Shown here one piece after another: positions 6,601 to 11,264 of a stretch of DNA of 11,264 nucleotides. The stretch is from CAYGAM01 sp964347915 (GTDB lineage Archaea > Thermoproteota > Nitrososphaeria > Nitrososphaerales > Nitrosopumilaceae). The position numbers and the translations under genes are program-made. The stretch spans positions 1 through 11,264 of the forward strand of contig CAYGAM010000070.1 in the NCBI GenBank assembly GCA_964347915.1. Direction: 5' to 3'. How positions within the stretch are numbered: the stretch's first letter is position 1; each line of letters starts with the position of its first letter. The notes beneath the pieces are model-generated. The model did no database searches and was not told where the DNA came from. It was given only the letters and a program-made list of their open reading frames with translations.

Positions 6601-7443
6601 GTCAAAGTATGTCGTGGTATGGTACTGCAGCAGGTCTACCAGATCCTGGACGATAAGAGGCGGAGTGCCGGACTCTTTGCTCTCCTTGAGCCGCTGGTTG
6701 ACCCGAATGATATCCACAATCTTGTGCGTGAGATCGTCTTCCGAGCGGATGCCGGTCTCCAGTATGATGGACGGCCGGACAGTTACCGGGGGCACGGGCA
6801 GCACCTGCAGCACGAACCATTCCGGCCTGGCCGTCGTAGGATCATACCCCAGCAGAACCAGATCGCCGTCCGATATCTTGGTAAACCGTTCCCGTATGGT
6901 AATAGGCAGCAGCCGGTGCTCGCCCAGCTCCGACTTTTCAGCAAACGTGGTGGGCTTTGTAAATATCAGCGGATACTGCGTCGTCCCGCAGTGCGGGCAG
7001 TCCTCTGCCTTGCGGGCCTTGTCCACTATCTCATCCGGAATCTTCTTCTGCGAGACTATCGTATATGCAGCCTTTTTCCGGCGCACGATATCAAACTGCT
7101 CCAAGTCCTCCTGCGGCACCTTGATGCGCGAACATGCACGGCATGTTGAGAGCAGCAGCTTGTGGATGTTTTCGATGAATGCAATATGCAGCACGGGCTC
7201 TGCAAGTTCGATGTGGCCAAAGTGTCCTGGGCATCGCGCCGACATGTTCCCGCATGTCAGACACTTTTGTCCCGGCTCCAGCGTGCCGAGCCTGCCGTCC
7301 ATCAATCCGCCCTGGACTGCCATGCCGTCCTCGTCGTACGTCTCAGGAGCCGTAATCTCGGCTGCGGAATACTTGCGTATTTCATTCGGCGACCAGACTG
7401 AGAACCGTATTGCGTTTATTGATTTTTCAACGGCAAAGGACAT
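3652..7443 (-). CDS. rpoA: DNA-directed RNA polymerase subunit A, unsplit (A'+A'' in one chain)
   Basis: This is the largest catalytic subunit of archaeal RNA polymerase, 1263 residues. The N-terminal clamp zinc site is C61, C64, C71 and H74 (with H77 beside it). A second Cys set is C101, C104, C149 and C152. The absolutely conserved NADFDGDEMNLH carries the Mg-binding D459, D461 and D463. The bridge helix lies near 793-816 (GREGLVDTAVRTQQSGYMQRR). The trigger loop region follows at 943-960 (QSIGEPGTQMTLRTFHFAG). The clamp and jaw part up to the C-terminus corresponds to A''. In most other archaea two genes separate near residue 870-880; here the frame runs through without a stop, as in Thaumarchaeota and eukaryotes. 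The start ATG overlaps the rpoB stop by one base (TAATG) and has a Shine-Dalgarno sequence inside rpoB, so translation is probably coupled. No key residue is missing. Confidence 0.98.
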   Translation of the reverse strand: MSFAVEKSINAIRFSVWSPNEIRKYSAAEITAPETYDEDGMAVQGGLMDGRLGTLEPGQKCLTCGNMSARCPGHFGHIELAEPVLHIAFIENIHKLLLSTCRACSRIKVPQEDLEQFDIVRRKKAAYTIVSQKKIPDEIVDKARKAEDCPHCGTTQYPLIFTKPTTFAEKSELGEHRLLPITIRERFTKISDGDLVLLGYDPTTARPEWFVLQVLPVPPVTVRPSIILETGIRSEDDLTHKIVDIIRVNQRLKESKESGTPPLIVQDLVDLLQYHTTTYFDNEVSGIPQAHHRSGRPLKTLTQRLKGKEGRFRGSLSGKRVDFSSRTVISPDPNLDLSEVGVPVQVAKKLTIPEIVTKWNIERMRKLVLNGPDQYPGVNYIVRTDKVKIRLDFVEDRTAIAEALSEGYLIERHLLNGDIVMFNRQPSLHQMSIMAHYVRVLPGKTFRLHPSVCPPYNADFDGDEMNLHVPQSEEARAEAILLMRVQDQLISPRYGGPIIGGLRDFVTGAYLLTRDDTLLTVQEFSNLAMLGGYGGSLPRPDHGKLYTGKQLFSLFLPGDFNYVMTSKWSKGTKGEPKDVVIKNGKLIRGVIDKSSIGAEEPESVLHRIAKDYGNAQAKTFLNSILVIAKQFITHYGFSYGYGDLEISDATRKDILSGIRQSYNMVARYTKQAKEGTLSVSRGLSPAEALEAQIVNELSKARDNAGSFADTSFDANNPAKIMATTGARGSALNIGQMAGSLGQQSRRGQRLVKGYNNRALPHFREDDDDPDARGFVKSNYRDGLSAMEFFFHAMAGREGLVDTAVRTQQSGYMQRRLINALEHIRLEYDGTVRDPHGHIIQFLYGEDGIDVAKSDHGKAFNVHRLIDSETIVDSGSKASAAEIDKLAAKYTATFNIQLKETVTDALHKSDLSKAGVEKVCKKGLDLYNKAKVEPGQAVGIVTAQSIGEPGTQMTLRTFHFAGIRERNVTLGLPRLIELVDARKKPVTPTMDIYLDDESRESRERAVDIAKNVLKTKIGQLVLDSPTDYGTHIVLNLSVSKMRSRGCTIDDVAAVLASNKKFKMEKKTDQLILNLVEESDAQTVITLKNKILGTTVKGVTDIERITLVQKDKEWVIQTTGSNLPKVLEVAGIDVKKIRTNNVSEIAGTLGIEAARNALINEIRSTLEDQGLEVDIRYIMLVADLMCSQGKLQQIGRHGIAGTKDSVLARAAFEITVPTIAHAALGGEVEQLRGVTENVIVGSNIPIGSGTVDLYMNTSKKRPSKS

Positions 7444-10400
7444 TATACCTTCTCCTTTACCAGCAGCCTGGGCGCAACATTGAGGCTCTGCATCTCCTGC
7501 AGGAGCAGCTTGAACGCATATGCTGCCGATATTGACGAGACCTTGGCCTTGTCTCCGCAGACGCGGCAGACAAGCCTTCTCTGCTTTGCGTCATGGTACG
7601 CAATCAGCCCGCACCTCTCGCAGACGTGAACATCCGCCCTGTCGGACTCGTCCAAGAGCCTGTCCTTTAGTATCATTGACGCGCCGTAGGCAATAAGGCA
7701 GTCGCGCTCCATCTCGCCGAATCGAAGGCCGCCTCCGCGCGCCCTGCCCTCCGTAGGCTGCTTTGTGAGCATCTGCACCTGCCCCCTGGCGCGCGCATGA
7801 ATCTTGTCGGCCACCATGTGATGCAGCTTTTGATAGTATACTACGCCGATAAAAACATCCACCGGAAACTCCTTGCCGGACCTGCCGTCGTACATTATCT
7901 CCTTGCCAGAATATTCAAACCCGTACGCGCTCATGGCTGCCTTTACCTCGTCCATCTTTTCTCCCACAAACGCCGAGCCGTCAAACTTTTCTCCGCGCAA
8001 AGCTGCCGCCTTGCCCGTTACAGACTCCATGAACATTCCTACGGTCATCCTTGACGGAAACGCGTGCGGATTTATCAGTACGTCAGGCGACACTCCGTCT
8101 GCCGTGTACGGCAGATCTTCGCTTTCTGCAAGAATTCCCAGGACGCCCTTTTGCCCGTGCCTTGACGCAAACTTGTCTCCTATCTCGGGCACGCGCATGT
8201 CTCTTACCCGTATCTTGTACATTTTGCCGCCTTCGCTTGACTGCGTCATTACTACGGTATCCACCACGCCGGATTCGGACGGCCGAACGCCGATCGACGT
8301 GTCCCGCTTTGTCTGCGCGCCGCCGCTCTCAAATTCGCGGTGCTCTTCCATGAACCTGGGCGGGCTGGCCTTGCCTATCAGTATGTCTCCGCCTTCTACT
8401 ATCGCCTCGGACGCGATGATGCCGTCGTCTTCAAGAAGACGGTACGCCCTCTCGCCCTTGTATCCCCGTATGTTATCATCGGCGTTTGGTATCTCAAACG
8501 AGTCGCGCGCGCCCCCCGGATACTGCTTGGCTTCCGTATCATATATGCGGTAAAAGAATGTCCTTGCAAGTCCGCGCTCAACTGACGCCTTGCTTAGCAC
8601 TATTGCATCTTCAATGTTGTAGCCGTCAAACGGCAGCACGGCCACCACGCAGTTTTGGCCTGCCGGCCTGTCGTCCAAGCCCAGCAGGTTCATGGCCTTT
8701 GTAGTTACAATGGGAGTCTGCGGGTACAGCATAAAGTGCTGCCGGACGTACGTGCTTGTATTCATCATCGGAGTTGAAAAGCCCAGGCTCTGCTTTGCCA
8801 TTGCCGACTCGTACGTATTTCTCGGCGACTGGTTGTGTTCTGGATACGGTATTATCGACGCTCCGGCTCCCAAAATTGCAGGCGTGAATATCTCAAGATG
8901 CGTATGATCCTCATAGACGCGATCGCTGTCCATTGCAATGTAGCAGTTTTCCTCCTCGTTGGCGTCCACCAGTTCGACCAGTCCCATCTTCAAAAGATCT
9001 ATCCAGCTGACCAGCCTCGTATCAAGCTTTTTGAGTGTGGCGGAATCGATCAGCGGCTTGCCGTTTCTTACCACGATGAGCGGGCGGAGCACCCTGCCCG
9101 CATTGCAGTTTACGTAAAGGCGCCTGGTGGCCCCCTCGACTTCGGCCTTTTGCAGCGCGACGCCCACATGCGCGTGAATCTTTGCTGCGCGCCTCAAGCT
9201 TCGCAGATCGTCGGCCAGCTTTTCGCCGTCCTTGACGTAGCCTATCAGCCTGCCGTCGACAAATACGCGCGTTCCGTCAAGCTTGAGCGGGGCTGCGGCT
9301 TCGGTGAACGCGGCGGTTCCCATGTCGTAGAGCTTTTCTATGATCTCTTCCGACGGCACATGCACAGATATGATTGCAGAAAGCGCCAGGTTCTTGACCA
9401 GTCCGCAGTTTGATCCTTCAGGAGTCTCGCTTGGGCAGATTCGGCCAAAGTGCGTGGCGTGCAGATCCCTTGCCTCAAAGTTGGGCTGGGTCCTGCTCAG
9501 CGGCGACTGGATGCGGCGAAGATGGCTAATTGTGGACAGATAGTTTGTCCTGTCCAGCAGCTGCGTGACTCCGACGCGCCCCCGGCCCCAGTTTCCGGTT
9601 GCAATCGCATTGTTGAGCTTGTCGGACACGATTCCCGGACGTATTGCGGCGGCCACTGCGTTTATGCCGCGCTTTTGTCCCGAGCGCTCAAGCTGGTACT
9701 GCATGTCCCGAATTAAATTCTTGAACGCGCCGCGGAAGAGCTCCTCCAGCATCTGTCCTGCAAATTTGATTATCTTGTTTCCATAGTGATCCTTGTCGTC
9801 AGGCTGTATCCATCCGAGCTTTAGTTCAAGCAGCTTGCAGGCCGCCTCGCCGATAAACTGCGCCTTTTCCTTTCGATTCTCGGTGAATCGGCCCAGGTGC
9901 GGCAGAAGAGACCAGTCCATTGACGTCTCGGCCCGCTTTATCTGAAACTCTTCATGCATGCCCGGCGCAAACCGCTTGCTCAGGTATACGATTGCGTCCT
10001 TTGTAGTCTGGGCGTCCTGCGGCGTCTTTTCAAACGAGCTCTCCAGCTCGTTCTGTATCTCGTCTACCATCGATACGGCGCTTGCGATATCCTTGTCCGA
10101 CTCCAGACCAAGCGCGCGCATCAGGACTATGACAGGTATGTCCACGGGAGTGTTTGGAAGCTTTGCTATCATCAGCCCGTCGTTCTTCATTACCAGTTCA
10201 AGCTTGGCCCGAAAGCCTATGGTTGAAGAGTAGATCTTTGCCTTGTATACGGGATTTCCGCTGGAAAATTCCTTGTCCACCATGATCTTGCTGTACGAGA
10301 GATCTTCCAGCCCGACTATGACCCTCTCAGAGCCGTTTATGATAAAGTATCCGCCGGGGTCGTTTGGATCCTCGCCGTGCTCAACAAGCTTTTGCTTTGA

Positions 10401-10799
10401 AAAGTTGTGCAGCATGCATGCATGCGACTTTACCATGACTGGAATGTCCCCGATGTGAATCTGCTTTGACTCCAGCACCTTTCCGTCTTCCACTACGCTC
10501 GCCTCCATGTATATCGGCGCCACGTAAGAGACGTTTCGCAGCCGGCTCTCGGCCGGAGTAATGACTGTTTCTGAGCCGTCAAGCTCCCTCATGCGCGGCG
10601 GCTTGAGCGCCACCTTGCCAAGCTGTATCGTGTACGGATATTCTGCGCTGTCTATTCTGATTGAACCAGAGTCGCTGATTGTATTTTGAAAGCCGTGCTC
10701 CAAAAACTCGTTGAATGAGTTTAGGTGCTGCTTTGCAATTCCGTTCATTCGCAGTATGTCCTGTATTATCGGCCAGCGGCTGTTTTGCGCGGATGTCAT
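7443..10799 (-). CDS. rpoB: DNA-directed RNA polymerase subunit B, unsplit
   Basis: This is the second-largest catalytic subunit, 1118 residues, forming the other wall of the active-site cleft. Landmarks in order are the lobe and protrusion regions, then ICPSETPEGSNCGLVKNLA with ETPEG at 458-462. FDGYNIEDA follows, with E730 and D731 near the second metal. The KFASRHGQKG motif has H881 to G885, and the hybrid-binding region contains KQPTEGRARGGGLRFGEMERD. The C-terminal zinc site that contacts RpoA is C1060, C1063, C1078 and C1081. The gene is not divided into B' and B'' as it is in methanogens and haloarchaea. One base separates it from the rpoH stop, and its start is fixed by a strong Shine-Dalgarno sequence. 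Its last base overlaps the rpoA start. Length and motifs are normal. Confidence 0.98.
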   Translation of the reverse strand: MTSAQNSRWPIIQDILRMNGIAKQHLNSFNEFLEHGFQNTISDSGSIRIDSAEYPYTIQLGKVALKPPRMRELDGSETVITPAESRLRNVSYVAPIYMEASVVEDGKVLESKQIHIGDIPVMVKSHACMLHNFSKQKLVEHGEDPNDPGGYFIINGSERVIVGLEDLSYSKIMVDKEFSSGNPVYKAKIYSSTIGFRAKLELVMKNDGLMIAKLPNTPVDIPVIVLMRALGLESDKDIASAVSMVDEIQNELESSFEKTPQDAQTTKDAIVYLSKRFAPGMHEEFQIKRAETSMDWSLLPHLGRFTENRKEKAQFIGEAACKLLELKLGWIQPDDKDHYGNKIIKFAGQMLEELFRGAFKNLIRDMQYQLERSGQKRGINAVAAAIRPGIVSDKLNNAIATGNWGRGRVGVTQLLDRTNYLSTISHLRRIQSPLSRTQPNFEARDLHATHFGRICPSETPEGSNCGLVKNLALSAIISVHVPSEEIIEKLYDMGTAAFTEAAAPLKLDGTRVFVDGRLIGYVKDGEKLADDLRSLRRAAKIHAHVGVALQKAEVEGATRRLYVNCNAGRVLRPLIVVRNGKPLIDSATLKKLDTRLVSWIDLLKMGLVELVDANEEENCYIAMDSDRVYEDHTHLEIFTPAILGAGASIIPYPEHNQSPRNTYESAMAKQSLGFSTPMMNTSTYVRQHFMLYPQTPIVTTKAMNLLGLDDRPAGQNCVVAVLPFDGYNIEDAIVLSKASVERGLARTFFYRIYDTEAKQYPGGARDSFEIPNADDNIRGYKGERAYRLLEDDGIIASEAIVEGGDILIGKASPPRFMEEHREFESGGAQTKRDTSIGVRPSESGVVDTVVMTQSSEGGKMYKIRVRDMRVPEIGDKFASRHGQKGVLGILAESEDLPYTADGVSPDVLINPHAFPSRMTVGMFMESVTGKAAALRGEKFDGSAFVGEKMDEVKAAMSAYGFEYSGKEIMYDGRSGKEFPVDVFIGVVYYQKLHHMVADKIHARARGQVQMLTKQPTEGRARGGGLRFGEMERDCLIAYGASMILKDRLLDESDRADVHVCERCGLIAYHDAKQRRLVCRVCGDKAKVSSISAAYAFKLLLQEMQSLNVAPRLLVKEKV
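7448..7455 (-). promoter_or_regulatory. Shine-Dalgarno sequence of rpoA
   Basis: On the minus strand GGAGAAGG precedes the rpoA ATG, with its GGAG core eight bases from the start codon. It lies inside the last codons of rpoB and supports the overlapping start. Confidence 0.7.
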
Positions 10800-10800
10800 T

Positions 10801-11052
10801 TCAGTCCTCCACCACGTACCTGTAGTATATGCTTGTGCCGGCAGTGTCGCTGTTTCGTACTATTCTAATCATGTCTCCAGGCTTGACATCCATCCCCACT
10901 ATTGCGGGGTCGCTTGCCATTATCAGAGGCAGTTCCGTAGGCTGGCAGTTGAACTTTGCCAAGACCGCCTCTGCTTCCGCCTTTGTTAGGATCTCGTGCT
11001 TTGGCACAAATATGTGATCAGGCACTAGAATTGGGTCTTTTCTAGTAGGCAT
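10801..11052 (-). CDS. rpoH: DNA-directed RNA polymerase subunit H (Rpb5 C-terminal homologue)
   Basis: This 83-residue subunit corresponds to the C-terminal domain of eukaryotic Rpb5, which sits at the lower jaw of the polymerase and helps assembly. Diagnostic stretches are VPDHIFVPKHEIL (10-22), then LTKAEAEAVLAKF, the LPLIMASDPAIVGMDVKPGDMIRI segment and a C-terminal Arg-x-x-x-x-Thr-Ala-Gly-x-Ser-x-x-Tyr-Arg-Tyr-Val. Archaeal RpoH is usually about 75-90 residues, so it is full length. It is the first gene of the rpoH-rpoB-rpoA unit, an order widely kept in archaea, and its TGA is one base from the rpoB ATG. The start ATG has only a weak Shine-Dalgarno (GGGGT) six bases upstream, as may be expected for a first gene in a thaumarchaeal operon. 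Confidence 0.96.
   Translation of the reverse strand: MPTRKDPILVPDHIFVPKHEILTKAEAEAVLAKFNCQPTELPLIMASDPAIVGMDVKPGDMIRIVRNSDTAGTSIYYRYVVED
10805..10810 (-). promoter_or_regulatory. Shine-Dalgarno sequence of rpoB
   Basis: The minus strand reads GGAGGA five bases before the rpoB ATG, within the end of rpoH. It matches the archaeal 16S rRNA tail well and fixes the rpoB start. Confidence 0.75.
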
Positions 11053-11100
11053 GAATTACCCCGCACGCATCAATATCAAAAAACTCCAACAAACTAACTT

Positions 11101-11130
11101 TACTTTTAAATAGTTTAATATATATTTAAT
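11101..11130 (-). promoter_or_regulatory. AT-rich promoter region of the rpoH-rpoB-rpoA operon
   Basis: This is the only strongly AT-rich stretch in the right half of the window. On the minus strand it contains two TATA-like elements: TTAAATATATATTA further upstream and TTTAAAAG (11110-11103) nearer the gene. With the nearer one, transcription would begin near 11080, leaving a leader of about 28 bases. With the further one it would begin near 11100. The stretch could also serve a divergent gene on the plus strand. Confidence 0.6.
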
Positions 11131-11264
11131 CAAGCCGCTTCAGGCAGGCGCTCACGCACAAAACAGGCAGACTGTGCAGGAGACAGGCAGATGCAGGCTT
11201 TTGCATGCTTCAGCGGGCAGGCTGTTTCATAATCTGATGAAATTTGGCATCAGGTATGGTCCCA
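11131..11264. other. Right-edge region, short CAGGCAG-type repeats, no supported gene
   Basis: ACAGGCAGA occurs twice (11164-11172 and 11184-11192), with related GCAGG and GGCAGG motifs around them. The last 28 bases could start a plus-strand gene at ATG 11237 (MKFGIRYGP and onward). They could equally hold the C-terminus of a minus-strand gene ending at 11227 (GPYLMPNFIRL then stop). Neither can be supported from so little sequence. Confidence 0.4.

Noticed and set aside
6205..7483. Long open frames on the plus strand opposite the 5' part of rpoA (391 and 314 codons)
   Set aside because: They are antisense to the highly conserved rpoA and have Ser- and Arg-rich composition typical of shadows of G+C-rich genes. 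No domain is visible.
7873..9413. Plus-strand open frames opposite rpoB (226 and 192 codons)
   Set aside because: They are shadows of the conserved rpoB frame, with no coherent protein features.
1..11264. tRNA, rRNA or CRISPR array
   Set aside because: I found no tRNA-like arms with a GTTCGANTC loop, no rRNA signatures and no regularly spaced repeats.

Overview
The window looks like chromosomal DNA from an ammonia-oxidising thaumarchaeon (Nitrososphaerota). The deciding evidence is the RNA polymerase gene set on the minus strand. The largest subunit is one uninterrupted 1263-residue RpoA, whereas most other archaea split it into A' and A''. It follows an unsplit 1118-residue RpoB and a short archaeal RpoH. 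The high G+C of the rpo genes would suit a Cenarchaeum symbiosum-like member of group I.1a, but the species is an inference.

Layout. Positions 1-52 carry what looks like the terminus of an insertion sequence whose body lies outside the window. After 134 bp without a recognisable gene comes a complete 1.39-kb insertion sequence (about 187-1576). It has long terminal inverted repeats, a TTAA on each side, and an intact DDE transposase with the IS4-type Y-R-E-K signature. Immediately downstream, on the same strand, are two tightly spaced small genes (1604-2191 and 2193-2741). The second contains a HEPN-like helical segment, so the pair may be a toxin-antitoxin-like or nucleotidyltransferase/HEPN-like module. 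A palindrome-rich stretch (about 2650-2800) follows, then an unrecognised conserved-looking gene (best start 2963, end 3373). This left third is visibly less G+C-rich than the rpo genes and reads as an accessory island. A 278-bp gene-free stretch separates it from the convergent rpo operon.

The rpo operon is transcribed from right to left: rpoH (11052-10801), rpoB (10799-7443), rpoA (7443-3652). One base separates rpoH from rpoB, and rpoB and rpoA overlap by one base (TAATG). Clear Shine-Dalgarno sequences precede rpoB and rpoA, so the three are probably co-transcribed and translationally coupled. An AT-rich TATA region lies upstream of rpoH. Together the products make the catalytic core of RNA polymerase: RpoA and RpoB form the active-site cleft, and RpoH is the jaw-associated assembly subunit.

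The rpo genes are ordinary housekeeping genes. The left third holds the less usual material: the two IS termini, a possible IS-truncated gene, and the HEPN-like pair.
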